Source of the DNA: Myxococcales bacterium
GTDB taxonomy: Bacteria > Myxococcota > Myxococcia > Myxococcales > Anaeromyxobacteraceae
Assembly: GCA_021806645.1 (NCBI GenBank)
Contig: JAJZQX010000002.1
Span: 124,001 to 188,000, forward strand
Reading direction: 5' to 3'
Length of the DNA stretch: 64,000 nucleotides
Within the stretch, counting starts at the first letter, position 1. Each line of letters starts with the position of its first letter. Of the stretch, positions 19,018 to 27,712 are shown in pieces. Position numbers and translations under genes: made by a program. The notes under the pieces are model-generated. The model saw only the letters and a program-made list of their open reading frames with translations, did no database searches and was not told the DNA's origin.

Positions 19018-20654
19018 CGCGCACCTGGGACACCGTCCGTCGCAACCGCGCCGCGCGCCTGGAGCGCGCCCGCGCCGTGGGGCACGGGCGCTGGGTCGAG
19101 GCCGACCGGATGCCGGCGCTGCTCGAGGCGCTGCTGGAACCCGGCGACCGGGTCTGCCTGGAGGGGAACAACCAGAAGCAGGCCGACTTCCTGGCCCGGG
19201 CGCTGGCCCGGGTCGACCCGGCCCGGGTCCACGACCTGCACCTGGTCCAGTCGGTGGTGGCGCTTCCCGAGCACCTCACGCTCTTCGAGCGCGGGATCGG
19301 GCGGCGCCTCGACTTCTCCTTCTCGGGGCCCCAGGCGGTGCGGCTGGCGCAGCTGGCGGGCGGCGGCAAGCTCGAGATCGGCGCCATCCACACCTACCTG
19401 GAGCTCTACGCCCGCTACTTCATCGACCTGACGCCGCGGGTGGCGCTGGTGGCGGCCCAGGCCGCCGATCGCGAGGGCAACCTCTACACCGGCCCCAACA
19501 CCGAGGACACCCCGGCCATCGTGGAGGCCACCGCCTTCAAGGACGGGCTGGTGGTGGTCCAGGTCAACGAGCGGGTCGATCGGCTGCCGCGCGTGGACAT
19601 CCCGGCCGGCTGGGTGGACTTCATCACGGTGGCCCCCACCGCCAGCACCATCGAGCCGCTCTTCACCCGCGACCCGGCCCACATCGGCGAGGTGCAGGTG
19701 CTGATGGCCATGATGGTCATCAGGGGCATCTACGAAGAGTACGGCGTGCAGCGGCTCAACCACGGCATCGGCTTCGACACCGCCGCCATCGAGCTGCTGC
19801 TCCCGACCTACGCCGAGGGGCTCGGGCTCAAGGGGAAGATCTGCAGCCACTGGGCGCTCAACCCGCACCCCACCCTGATCCCGGCGGTGGAGAGCGGCTT
19901 CGTCGAGTCGGTCCACAGCTTCGGCTCCGAGCTGGGCATGGAGGCCTACGTGGCGGCGCGCCCCGACGTCTTCTTCACCGGCCACGACGGGAGCCTGCGC
20001 TCCAACCGGGCCTTCTCGCAGGTGGCCGGCCACTACGCCTGCGACCTCTTCATCGGCTCCACGCTGCAGATGGACCTGGCGGGGAACAGCTCGACCGCCA
20101 CCAAGAGCCGCATCACCGGCTTCGGCGGGGCGCCCAACATGGGCTGCGACGCCCGTGGTCGCCGCCACGCCACGCCAGCCTGGCTCAAGGCCGGCCGGGA
20201 GGGCTCGACCGCGGCCATGCCGAGGGGGCGCAAGCTGGTGGTGCAGCTCCTCGAGACCTTCCGCGAGCACATGGAGCCGGCCTTCGTGGAGCGGCTCGAC
20301 GCCTGGGACCTCGCCGAGGCCATGCGCATGGAGCTGCCGCCGGTGATGATCCACGGCGACGACGTGACCCACGTGGTGACCGAGGAGGGGATCGCCAACC
20401 TCCTGCTCTGCCGCAGCCCCGAGGAGCGGGCCGACGCCATCCGCGGCGTGGCCGGCTACACGCCGGTGGGGCGGTCCCGATCCCGGTCGGCCGTCGAGGC
20501 GCTGCGGGGCCGCGGCATCGTCCGCCGCCCCGAGGACCTTGGGATCGCCGTCGGGGAAGCGACGCGCGACCTGCTGGCCGCCCGGTCGGTGAAGGAGCTG
20601 GTCCGGTGGTCGGGCGGGCTCTACGACCCGCCGGCCCGGTTTCGCAGCTGGTGA
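19014..20654 (+). CDS. mdcA: Malonate decarboxylase alpha subunit (acetyl-S-ACP:malonate ACP transferase)
   Basis: The alpha subunit moves the acyl-carrier protein from acetyl-ACP to malonate, forming malonyl-ACP and acetate in the cytosolic decarboxylase complex. The length (546 residues) and the signatures LEGNNQKQADFLARAL, AADREGNLYTGPNTEDTP, NHGIGFDTAAIELLLPTYAE and GFGGAPNMGCDARGRRH are those of MdcA. GTG 19014 overlaps the regulator stop by 4 bases, so they are coupled. It heads the catalytic gene set, followed after 11 bases by the carrier protein gene. Confidence 0.95.
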   Translation: MTRTWDTVRRNRAARLERARAVGHGRWVEADRMPALLEALLEPGDRVCLEGNNQKQADFLARALARVDPARVHDLHLVQSVVALPEHLTLFERGIGRRLDFSFSGPQAVRLAQLAGGGKLEIGAIHTYLELYARYFIDLTPRVALVAAQAADREGNLYTGPNTEDTPAIVEATAFKDGLVVVQVNERVDRLPRVDIPAGWVDFITVAPTASTIEPLFTRDPAHIGEVQVLMAMMVIRGIYEEYGVQRLNHGIGFDTAAIELLLPTYAEGLGLKGKICSHWALNPHPTLIPAVESGFVESVHSFGSELGMEAYVAARPDVFFTGHDGSLRSNRAFSQVAGHYACDLFIGSTLQMDLAGNSSTATKSRITGFGGAPNMGCDARGRRHATPAWLKAGREGSTAAMPRGRKLVVQLLETFREHMEPAFVERLDAWDLAEAMRMELPPVMIHGDDVTHVVTEEGIANLLLCRSPEERADAIRGVAGYTPVGRSRSRSAVEALRGRGIVRRPEDLGIAVGEATRDLLAARSVKELVRWSGGLYDPPARFRSW

Positions 20655-20665
20655 AGGAGCGGCCC

Positions 20666-20983
20666 ATGGAACACCTGGTCTTCGAGCTGGAGAGGACACC
20701 CGGACCGGCCCCGCGCCGGGCCGCGGTGGTGGTCGGCGTGGTCGCCTCGGGCAACCTCGAGGTGCTGGTCGAGGCCGGCCCGTTCCCGGACCGGTGCCGC
20801 GCCGAGATCCAGACCTCCGCCACCGGCTTCGGCGACATCTGGGGCGCGGTGCTCGCCGACTTCGCGGCGCGCCACCCCGTGGCCGGGCTCAGCCTGGCGG
20901 TCAACGACGGCGGCGCGACGCCGGCGGTGGTGGCGCTCCGGCTCGGGCAGGCCTTCGAGGAGTACACGGGGCGGAACCCATGA
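20666..20983 (+). CDS. mdcC: Malonate decarboxylase acyl-carrier protein (delta subunit)
   Basis: A 105-residue carrier that bears 2'-(5''-triphosphoribosyl)-3'-dephospho-CoA and shuttles acetyl/malonyl groups between MdcA and MdcDE. The expected attachment serine is Ser28 in the VVASGNLEVLVE motif, equivalent to the modified serine of Klebsiella MdcC. The conserved C-terminal NDGGATPAVVALRLGQAFEE is present. ATG 20666 has GAAGGAG upstream. The stop overlaps mdcD (ATGA). Its two dedicated modification enzymes (mdcB, mdcG) are in the same operon, supporting the assignment. Confidence 0.92.
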   Translation: MEHLVFELERTPGPAPRRAAVVVGVVASGNLEVLVEAGPFPDRCRAEIQTSATGFGDIWGAVLADFAARHPVAGLSLAVNDGGATPAVVALRLGQAFEEYTGRNP

Positions 20984-21885
20984 CCGGGCCGCGGCGCGCC
21001 GGTCCCAGCTACCGCGAGGCGAGCGCTCGCCGCCGGCTGGCCGCCATCCTCGACGAGGGCAGCTTTGGCGAGCTGCTCGGCCCGACCGAGCGGGTGACCA
21101 GTCCCCACCTCGCCGCGCTGGATCTCCCGGTGGCCTTCGACGACGGCGTGGTGGTCGGCACCGGGCTCCTCGGCGGCCAGCCGGTGCTGGGGGCCAGCCA
21201 GGAGGGGCGTTTCCTGGGCGGCGCCGTGGGTGAGGTGCATGGCGCCAAGCTCACCGGGCTGCTCCGGCGGGCGCTCGCCGAGCGGCCGGCCGCGGTGCTG
21301 CTGCTCCTCGACACCGGCGGGGTGCGCCTGCAGGAGGCCAACGCCGGGATCGTCGCCGTCTCGGAGGTGATGCGGGCGGTGCTGGCGGTGCGGGCCGCCG
21401 GCATCCCGGTGCTGGCCCTGGTCGGCGGCGCCTGGGGCTGCTTCGGCGGAATGGGGATCGTGGCCCGGTGCTGCGACGGCGTGCTGATGAGCGAGGAGGC
21501 GCGGATGGGGATCTCCGGGCCGGACGTCATCGAGGCGACCCGGGGCGTGGAGGAGCTCGACGCCTCCGACCGCGCCATGGTCTGGCGCACCTGGGGCGGC
21601 AAGCACCGTGTCCTGCTCGGCGAGGCCGATCGGCTGCTGGAGGACTCGCTTCCCGCCTTCAGGGAGGCGGCCAGGCAGCTGGTGGGGCGCGCGCGGCCGT
21701 TGACGCTGGCCGCGCTGGAGGCGGAGCAGGCCTGGCTGGCGCGCCGCCTCGCCGACCTGGGTGGCAGCGCCGACGCGCTCGATGCGTGGCGGTCCGCGGG
21801 GGTGGACGAGCCGGAGCGGCTCCCGCTCCTCGAGCCACCCGCCTGGAGCGCGGCGGTGGCCGGCGCGCGGAGGGTCCGGCCATGA
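20980..21885 (+). CDS. mdcD: Malonate decarboxylase beta subunit (malonyl-S-ACP decarboxylase)
   Basis: A 301-residue member of the carboxyltransferase (crotonase-like) superfamily that, with MdcE, decarboxylates malonyl-ACP to acetyl-ACP and CO2. Visible family stretches are FDDGVVVGTGLLGGQPVLGA, LLLDTGGVRLQEANAG, GGAWGCFGGMGIVARCCD (oxyanion-hole region) and MGISGPDVIEATRG. The start overlaps mdcC and the stop overlaps mdcE, so the two catalytic subunits are made in step. No MadB, biotin-carrier or other sodium-pump gene is nearby, so this is the biotin-independent type. Confidence 0.95.
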   Translation: MTGPRRAGPSYREASARRRLAAILDEGSFGELLGPTERVTSPHLAALDLPVAFDDGVVVGTGLLGGQPVLGASQEGRFLGGAVGEVHGAKLTGLLRRALAERPAAVLLLLDTGGVRLQEANAGIVAVSEVMRAVLAVRAAGIPVLALVGGAWGCFGGMGIVARCCDGVLMSEEARMGISGPDVIEATRGVEELDASDRAMVWRTWGGKHRVLLGEADRLLEDSLPAFREAARQLVGRARPLTLAALEAEQAWLARRLADLGGSADALDAWRSAGVDEPERLPLLEPPAWSAAVAGARRVRP

Positions 21886-22595
21886 GCGTGGATGAACTGC
21901 TTCGCCAGCTCTTCCCGGGCGGCCACGCTGTCCGTCGCGAGGGTGACCTGCTGGTCGGCACCGGCCGCTCGCCGGCCGGCGAGATCGCGGTGCTCGGTCT
22001 CTGCGACGGCGTCGACGTCGGCGTCGAGCTGGCGCTCCGGCTGGCGACCGAGGTGCTGCGCGTGGTGCGGGACCACCCGGGGCGCCCCATCCTCACGCTG
22101 GTGGACACCCGCGGGCAGCGCATGAGCAAGCGGGACGAGGTCCTCGGGCTCAACGGCTACCTCGGGCACCTGGCCGCCTGTGTAGAGCTGGCGCGGCAGG
22201 CCGGTCACAAGATCGTGGCGCTGGTCCACGGCCAGGCGGCCAGCGGGAGCTTCCTGGCGCTGGGCATGATGGCCGACGAGATCCACGCCGTGGACGGGGC
22301 GTCACTATCGGTGATGAACCTGCCGGCCATGTCGAAGGTGACCAAGATCCCGCTGGAGCGGCTGGAGCGGCTCTCGCGTGGCAGCCCGGTGCTGGCTCCC
22401 GGGCTGGCCAATTACGTGGCCCTCGGCTGTGTCCGGTCGATCTGGAGCGCCCCCCTGGCCGCCGGGCTGGAGGCGGCCCTGGCCCGGCCCGTCGAGCCGG
22501 ACCGTCGAGCCCGGCGGGGGCTGGAGCGCGGTGGACGCACGCTGGCGGAGCCGGTGGCCCGGAGGGTGAGCGTGACAACGACCCATGGTGAATAG
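21882..22595 (+). CDS. mdcE: Malonate decarboxylase gamma subunit
   Basis: A 237-residue carboxyltransferase-fold partner of MdcD. Matching segments include LTLVDTRGQRMSKRDEVLGL, HKIVALVHGQAASGSFLALG and MNLPAMSKVTKIPLERLERL. It is somewhat shorter than family members I recall (about 260 residues), mainly at the C-terminus, where an Arg-rich tail occurs instead. The start overlaps mdcD by 4 bases, and the end overlaps mdcG by 11 bases in another frame. The core needed for the catalytic interface appears intact. Confidence 0.93.
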   Translation: MSVDELLRQLFPGGHAVRREGDLLVGTGRSPAGEIAVLGLCDGVDVGVELALRLATEVLRVVRDHPGRPILTLVDTRGQRMSKRDEVLGLNGYLGHLAACVELARQAGHKIVALVHGQAASGSFLALGMMADEIHAVDGASLSVMNLPAMSKVTKIPLERLERLSRGSPVLAPGLANYVALGCVRSIWSAPLAAGLEAALARPVEPDRRARRGLERGGRTLAEPVARRVSVTTTHGE

Positions 22596-23244
22596 CCCGG
22601 TTCGCCACGATCTGGTCTGGCTCGATCCCGCCCAGGCCGGCGCGCTGGAGGTCGAGGCCGCCTTCCGCCCCGCCGTGGTGCGCTGGCTGGCCAGCGGCTG
22701 GCCGGCGGTGGCGGCGCGGCGAGTAGACGGCACCCGCGCCGGGATGACCTGTCTCGGCATCCCGCTCCCCCCGTCCCGTGGCCGGGCCCGGATCGCGTTC
22801 AGTGCGCCGGCCCGGGCGATGTCCCGCCGGCGGCCGCCGCTCCGCCTGGCGGAGGTGATCGCGAGCGCCCCGGCCGAGCGGAGGGTGGCGCTGGAGGCGC
22901 TGCACGCCGAGGCCCACGGGCTCGGGATCGTGCTCCGGGTCCACGGCTCGTTCGCCTGGCAGCACCTGACCGGCGAGCCCTACGTGACGGCGAACTCCGA
23001 CCTGGACCTGCTGCTCGAGGCCGGGAGCCGGTGGCAGCTCGGCGCGGCCCTGCGGATGCTCCAGCTCTGGGAGCTGCGCACCGGCCTGGTCGCCGACGCC
23101 GAGTTCCAGCTCCCGGCCGGTGGCGTGGCCTGGAGGGAGCTGGTCTCCGGCGCCGAGCAGGTGCTGGTGAAGCAGGAGGCGGGGGTGACGCTGCTGGCCC
23201 GGGGCGAGCTGATGGCGACGCTCCCCGCCGGAGGGGCGCCATGA
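22585..23244 (+). CDS. mdcG: Phosphoribosyl-dephospho-CoA transferase (holo-ACP synthase for MdcC)
   Basis: A 219-residue nucleotidyltransferase-fold enzyme that attaches the prosthetic group to the MdcC serine. The active-site pattern is visible as RVHGSFAWQHLTGEPYVT followed by ANSDLDLLL, whose two aspartates should bind metal. The N-terminal HDLVWLDP is typical of MdcG. ATG 22585 lies inside the mdcE 3' end, and the stop overlaps mdcB (ATGA). MdcG in other species also shields the apo-protein from misloading; nothing here contradicts that. Confidence 0.92.
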   Translation: MVNSPVRHDLVWLDPAQAGALEVEAAFRPAVVRWLASGWPAVAARRVDGTRAGMTCLGIPLPPSRGRARIAFSAPARAMSRRRPPLRLAEVIASAPAERRVALEALHAEAHGLGIVLRVHGSFAWQHLTGEPYVTANSDLDLLLEAGSRWQLGAALRMLQLWELRTGLVADAEFQLPAGGVAWRELVSGAEQVLVKQEAGVTLLARGELMATLPAGGAP

Positions 23245-24155
23245 CCGGTCGAGCCGCCGCGGGGGCCAGGGCCGGTTCGCCGCCGGTGCGAAGGCCAGCG
23301 CCGGCGGCGGCACGCCAGCCCGCGCTCGGCCCCGAGGCCATCGGCCGGGCGGCGCTGGCCGCGCTCCACGAGGAGCTCGAGCTCCACCCCAAGCCCGGGC
23401 TGGTGAGCCCCGCCGACCGCGGCGCTCACCTGGACATGGACGCCGGGACCTTCCGCCGGAGCATCGGCGCGCTCGACGGCTTCTTCGCCGAGGCCGCGTG
23501 GGCAGGGGCCAGTGGGGCCCCGTTCGGCTCGCTCCAGGCGCTCGGCATGGCGGCCGAGGAGCTGATGCTGGCCGCCACCGGCGGGATCAACACCCACCGC
23601 GGCGCCATCTTCGGGCTGGGGTTGATCTCGGCGGCGGCGGGCCGGCTCTGGTCGGAGGGGCGCTCACTGGCCGGGCGCGCGGTGGGGCTGGAGGTCTCGG
23701 CCCGGTGGGGCGTGGCGCTGCTGCAGGAGCTTCCTGCCGACCCGGCCAGCCACGGGAGCACGGTGGCCCGGCGGCATGGGGTCCGCGGAGCGCGGGAGGA
23801 GGCTGCCAGCGGGTTCGCCCACCTCTTCGACGTGGCGCTCCCGGCGCTGGAGGCGGGCCTGCGAGCCGGCGCCGGGCGGAGGGGCGCCGCCGCCCAGTGC
23901 CTGCTCTCGCTCATCGCCACGCTCCCCGACACCAACCTGCTCTGGCGCGGGGGGACCGGAGGGCTGGCCTTCGCCCAGCGCTCGGCGCGCCGTTGGCTCG
24001 ACCGGGGTGGCGTCGAGCGGAGCGGGTGGGAGGAGGAGCTGGCGAAGCTTCACGACCAGTTCACGGTCCGCAAGCTCTCGCCCGGTGGGAGCGCCGACCT
24101 GCTCGCGGCGGCGCTGCTGGTTCACGACCTGCGCAGCGGGGCGGGCGGGCGGTGA
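23241..24155 (+). CDS. mdcB: Triphosphoribosyl-dephospho-CoA synthase
   Basis: A 304-residue CitG/MdcB-family enzyme that joins dephospho-CoA and ATP to make the MdcC prosthetic-group precursor. Key stretches are ELELHPKPGLVSPADRGAH, GGINTHRGAIFGLG and SLIATLPDTNLLWRGG. An Arg/Ala/Pro-rich N-terminal extension (about 30 residues) precedes the conserved part, so the true start could be internal. ATG 23241 is chosen for its 4-base overlap with mdcG. The stop overlaps mdcH. Confidence 0.92.
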   Translation: MTGRAAAGARAGSPPVRRPAPAAARQPALGPEAIGRAALAALHEELELHPKPGLVSPADRGAHLDMDAGTFRRSIGALDGFFAEAAWAGASGAPFGSLQALGMAAEELMLAATGGINTHRGAIFGLGLISAAAGRLWSEGRSLAGRAVGLEVSARWGVALLQELPADPASHGSTVARRHGVRGAREEAASGFAHLFDVALPALEAGLRAGAGRRGAAAQCLLSLIATLPDTNLLWRGGTGGLAFAQRSARRWLDRGGVERSGWEEELAKLHDQFTVRKLSPGGSADLLAAALLVHDLRSGAGGR

Positions 24156-25078
24156 GCGGCCTGGCGCTGCTCTTCCCCGGACAGGGGGGCCAGGAGCCGG
24201 GCATGCTGGCCCTGGCGGCCGGGCACCCGGCCGGCGCGGCGGTGCTTCGCGCGGCCGCCGAGGTGATGGGCGAGCCGCCCGAGGCGCTGCTCCAGCGCGG
24301 CGGCGAGGAGCCTTACCGCAACGCCCTGGCCCAGCCGCTGGTCTGCGCCACCGAGCTGGCCACCTGGGCCGCGCTGCGGGAGCAGCTCCCGGCGCCGGCG
24401 CTCCTGCTCGGCTACAGCGTCGGCGAGCTGGCGGCGCACGGGGCGGCCGGCACCTTCGAGCCCCACACCACCATCGCGCTGGCCGTGCGGCGGGCGGCGC
24501 TCATGGACCAGGCCAGCCCGTCGCCCGGGGGACTCCTCGGCCTGCGCGGGCTTCCGTTGGCGCGGGTGGAGGGGCTGGCGGCCGAATCCGGGTGCGAGGT
24601 GGCGATCGTCAACGGCCACGAGCACGTGGTGCTGGGGGGCGCGAGCTCCGCCATCGAGGCAGCCGCGGCGCTGGCGAGGGCCGCCGGTGCGGCCACCATC
24701 CAGCGGCTGCGCATCACGGTGGCGGCGCACACCCGGCAGCTCGCCAGCGCGGTTCGGCCCTTCGCCACCGCCCTGGCCAGCGCCGCGCCGCGCCCGGCCT
24801 CGATCCCGGTGCTGGCCGGCGTCTCGGGGGTGCCGGTCTGGGGTGGCGCCGAGGCGGTCGCCGTCCTCTCGCGCCAGCTCGCGGAGCGGCTGGAATGGGG
24901 GCGATGCCTCGCCATCGCCGGTGAGATGGGCTGCACGGTGTTTCTCGACCTCGGCCCGGGCTCGGCGCTGGCCAGGATGGCGAGCGAGGCGCTGCCGGGC
25001 CTGCCGGTGCGCGCGGTGAGCGACTTCCGGACGCTCGAAGGGGTGGGACGCTGGGTCACCGAGCGCCTGGCCCGCTGA
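24152..25078 (+). CDS. mdcH: Malonate decarboxylase-associated malonyl-CoA:ACP transacylase
   Basis: A 308-residue FabD-like acyltransferase that primes MdcC with a malonyl group from malonyl-CoA, starting the decarboxylase cycle. It opens with LALLFPGQGGQEPGM, has the nucleophile elbow GYSVGELAAHG, and a catalytic histidine probably in VAAHTRQLAS. A malonyl-CoA source is supplied in principle by the divergent MatB-like enzyme. GTG 24152 overlaps mdcB. It is the last gene of the operon; the convergent M48 protease gene ends 12 bases away, with no room for a separate terminator. Confidence 0.93.
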   Translation: MSGLALLFPGQGGQEPGMLALAAGHPAGAAVLRAAAEVMGEPPEALLQRGGEEPYRNALAQPLVCATELATWAALREQLPAPALLLGYSVGELAAHGAAGTFEPHTTIALAVRRAALMDQASPSPGGLLGLRGLPLARVEGLAAESGCEVAIVNGHEHVVLGGASSAIEAAAALARAAGAATIQRLRITVAAHTRQLASAVRPFATALASAAPRPASIPVLAGVSGVPVWGGAEAVAVLSRQLAERLEWGRCLAIAGEMGCTVFLDLGPGSALARMASEALPGLPVRAVSDFRTLEGVGRWVTERLAR

Positions 25079-25090
25079 CCGCCGCGGCCG

Positions 25091-26983
25091 TCACCCGGCC
25101 GGCGGCGGCGGACGGGCCACCGCCAGCGCGTCGGCCACCGCGCGCAGCACCTCCGTCTCACCCGCGGTGATGGCGCCGTCGGCGGCGGCGCAGGCCTGGC
25201 AGGCCCGCAGCACCCGGGCGCGCAGCTTGAACGGCGTCGCCTCCAGCGTGGACAGCACCTGGTCGAGCCGGTCGAACCCGAGCTCGGCCGTCGCCGGCAG
25301 CTTCCAGCGTCCGGTCAGCCCCAGCGCGGCCACGCCCGCGTCGAGCGCGGCCTGGGCGGCCGCCTCGTCGGAGGCGCCCACCCGGGCCAGCAGCCCGAGC
25401 AGCTCGCGGCACTCCACCACCACCTGGTCCACGGTGAAGGCGAGCGTGCGGGCCGGGCGTCCGGCGGTGCCGAGCCGGTCGAGGCGCCGGGCGATGACGC
25501 GCAGGTAGACCCACTCGGTGAGCGAGAGCCGGCCGTCGGCCTCGGCGAGGCGGCGCAGGTCGCCCTGCAGCCGCTCGCGCTGCGGCGCCGACAGGGCCCC
25601 GAGCGCCGGAAGGGCCAGGTCGAGCAGCGCCAGCCGGTGGGTCCGCTCCACCGCCGCCAGCGGCCCGGCCAGCCGGACCACCTCGCTCCCCTCCGGCCCC
25701 GGGCCGAGCAGCGCCAGCTGCCGGGCGCGCACCTCGGCGCGGGCGTCGAGCAGCACGGCGCAGAGGAGGGCGCGGGCGCCGAAGGGCTCGCGGGCGGCGG
25801 CGGCCAGCTCGGGCGGCAGGGCGTCGATCAGGGTCGCGGCCGCTGCGAGACGAGGCGGAGCGGCCGGCGGTGGCGGCGACAGGGCGGCGGCGCCGGCCAG
25901 CGAGGCCAGCAGCGGTGGCGGCGCGGCGGCGGTGGGCGCCGGGGTGGTGGCGGCCCGGGCCTGGGTCCGGACCAGCGCGGGCAGCGGCGCCGTCTCGCCG
26001 AGCGCCAGCAGCCGCCGGATGCGCGACTCGGGCGGCGGGTGGTCGTCGAGCCAGCTCGACGGTCGGCCGCCGGCGAAGAGCAGGTGGCTCGCCTCCGGGG
26101 CCATGGGGCTCGAGACCACCGAGCCGACCGAGGCGATCTTGGCGAGCGCGCCGGCCAGCGCCGCCGGGTTGCGCGTGAACTGGGCGGAGGCGGCGTCGGC
26201 CAGGTACTCGCGCTGCCGGGCCACCGCGGCCCGGATGAGGTCGGCGAAGAAGGCGCCGATGATCCCCACGACCAGCAACGCCAGCCCGAAGAGGGCCAGC
26301 TGCCATCCACCGCCCTTGTCGCGTTTCCGGTCGTTGGAGGAGCCGGCCTGCAGCAGCACCCGGCCGACCAGCGCCAGCGCCGAGAGGCCGCCGGCCAGGG
26401 CCAGCAGGCGCAGGTTGAGCCGCATGTCGCCGTTCTGCACGTGCGACAGCTCGTGGCCGATCACCCCCTGCAGCTCGTCGCGGGTGAGCTGGGTGAGGCA
26501 GCCCCCGGTCACCGCCACCACCGCCCGGTCGGGCGCGAAGCCGGCCGCGAAGGCGTTGATGCCGGTCTCGCCGCGCAGCACGTAGAGCGTCGGCACCGGC
26601 AGGCCGGAGGCGATGGCCATCTCCTCCACCACGTTGCGCAGCCGCTGGTCCTCCTCGGTGACCGGCTGGAGCGGGATCGGCTCGCCGCCCAGCGAGCGGG
26701 CCAGCCCTTCGCCGCCGCCGCTGGCGAGCGACCAGAGGTGGTAGAGCGTGCCGATCCCGACCACGATGCCGGTGAAGGCCAGCGATCCGGCGAAGAGGTC
26801 CGGCGACCAGACGGGGAGCCCGACGGGCCCGTCGCCCGACAGGTCGATCGCCAGCCAGAGGAGCAGATGGACGAGCACCGCCACGCCGGGGATGGCCAGC
26901 AGGTAGTAGAGGAGCAGCAGCGCGGTGCGCCGGCGGGCGCTGCGCTGCGCCTCGAAGAAGTCGAAGGTGGCCCGGGCGGCCAT
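25091..26983 (-). CDS. M48 family membrane metalloprotease with C-terminal TerB-like region
   Basis: A 630-residue membrane protein. TM segments lie near residues 20-45 and 62-83, with further hydrophobic stretches at about 190-212 and 228-250. The M48 zinc site is HELSH (His177, Glu178, His181) with the third ligand in REYLADAASA (Glu259), as in HtpX. After a Pro/Ala-rich linker (~330-390), the C-terminal half is alpha-helical, with EADGRLSLTEW and AADGAITAGETEVLRAV, which resemble TerB-type acidic repeats. LemA is encoded 18 bases upstream on the same strand, a widespread pairing. A role in membrane protein quality control is inferred. Confidence 0.88.
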   Translation of the reverse strand: MAARATFDFFEAQRSARRRTALLLLYYLLAIPGVAVLVHLLLWLAIDLSGDGPVGLPVWSPDLFAGSLAFTGIVVGIGTLYHLWSLASGGGEGLARSLGGEPIPLQPVTEEDQRLRNVVEEMAIASGLPVPTLYVLRGETGINAFAAGFAPDRAVVAVTGGCLTQLTRDELQGVIGHELSHVQNGDMRLNLRLLALAGGLSALALVGRVLLQAGSSNDRKRDKGGGWQLALFGLALLVVGIIGAFFADLIRAAVARQREYLADAASAQFTRNPAALAGALAKIASVGSVVSSPMAPEASHLLFAGGRPSSWLDDHPPPESRIRRLLALGETAPLPALVRTQARAATTPAPTAAAPPPLLASLAGAAALSPPPPAAPPRLAAAATLIDALPPELAAAAREPFGARALLCAVLLDARAEVRARQLALLGPGPEGSEVVRLAGPLAAVERTHRLALLDLALPALGALSAPQRERLQGDLRRLAEADGRLSLTEWVYLRVIARRLDRLGTAGRPARTLAFTVDQVVVECRELLGLLARVGASDEAAAQAALDAGVAALGLTGRWKLPATAELGFDRLDQVLSTLEATPFKLRARVLRACQACAAADGAITAGETEVLRAVADALAVARPPPPAG

Positions 26984-27001
26984 GGGCGCCGGCGCGGACT
27001 G

Positions 27002-27583
27002 CTAGAACGCGACCTTGACCGCTTCGCGCTCGGCGCCGTCGGTGATCTCGAACGGCGCGGCGGCCGCGAAGGAGCCGGCCAGCAGCATGCCGGGGAAGGT
27101 CTCGCGGGCGGTGTTGTAGGCCATGACGGCGTCGTTGAAGGCCTGGCGCGAGAAGGCGATCCGGTTCTCGGTGGAGGAGAGCTCCTCCATGAGCCGGGTC
27201 ATGGTCTGGTCGGCCTTGAGCGCCGGGTAGCTCTCCGCCACCGCCAGCAGGCGGGAGAGCGAGGCGCCCAGCGCCCCCTCGGCCCCGGCCAGCCCCTTCA
27301 TGGCGGCCGGATTCCCCGGCGCGGCGGCTGCGGCAGCGGTGGCGGTGACGGCCAGGTTGCGGGCGCGCACCACCGCCTCCAGCGTCTCCCGCTCGTGCTT
27401 CAGGTAGCCCTTGGCCGTCTCCACCAGGTTGGGGATGAGGTCGTGGCGCCGCTTGAGCTGGACGTCGATCTGGCTGAAGGCGTTCTTGCTGGCGTTCCGC
27501 AGCCGGACCAGGCCGTTGTAGAGGCCGACCACGAAGACGACCACGGCGGCGAGCAGGGCCACGACGACGAGAAAGCCGATCAC
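27002..27583 (-). CDS. lemA: LemA family protein
   Basis: A 193-residue protein with one N-terminal TM helix (about residues 3-22) followed by a helical bundle. The LemA signature NAFSQIDVQLKRRHDLIPNLVETAKGY is complete (split here: NAFSQIDVQLKRR, HDLIPNLVETAKGY). The molecular role of LemA is unsettled; the gene is commonly next to an M48 protease, as here. GTG 27583 is preceded by a strong AGGAGG, so this pair uses a leadered mRNA. It is probably the first gene of a two-gene operon with the protease. Confidence 0.93.
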   Translation of the reverse strand: MIGFLVVVALLAAVVVFVVGLYNGLVRLRNASKNAFSQIDVQLKRRHDLIPNLVETAKGYLKHERETLEAVVRARNLAVTATAAAAAAPGNPAAMKGLAGAEGALGASLSRLLAVAESYPALKADQTMTRLMEELSSTENRIAFSRQAFNDAVMAYNTARETFPGMLLAGSFAAAAPFEITDGAEREAVKVAF

Positions 27584-27712
27584 GTTGGACCTCCTGGTGC
27601 GGGGCGCCTCCGGCGCCCGAACCGGGCGAGGATGGCACGATTCAGCGGTAGCCGGTCAGCTTGCGGCGCGGCGCGAGGAGGAGCTTCCGGTGGCGGGCGG
27701 CGGCGGCCGGCG

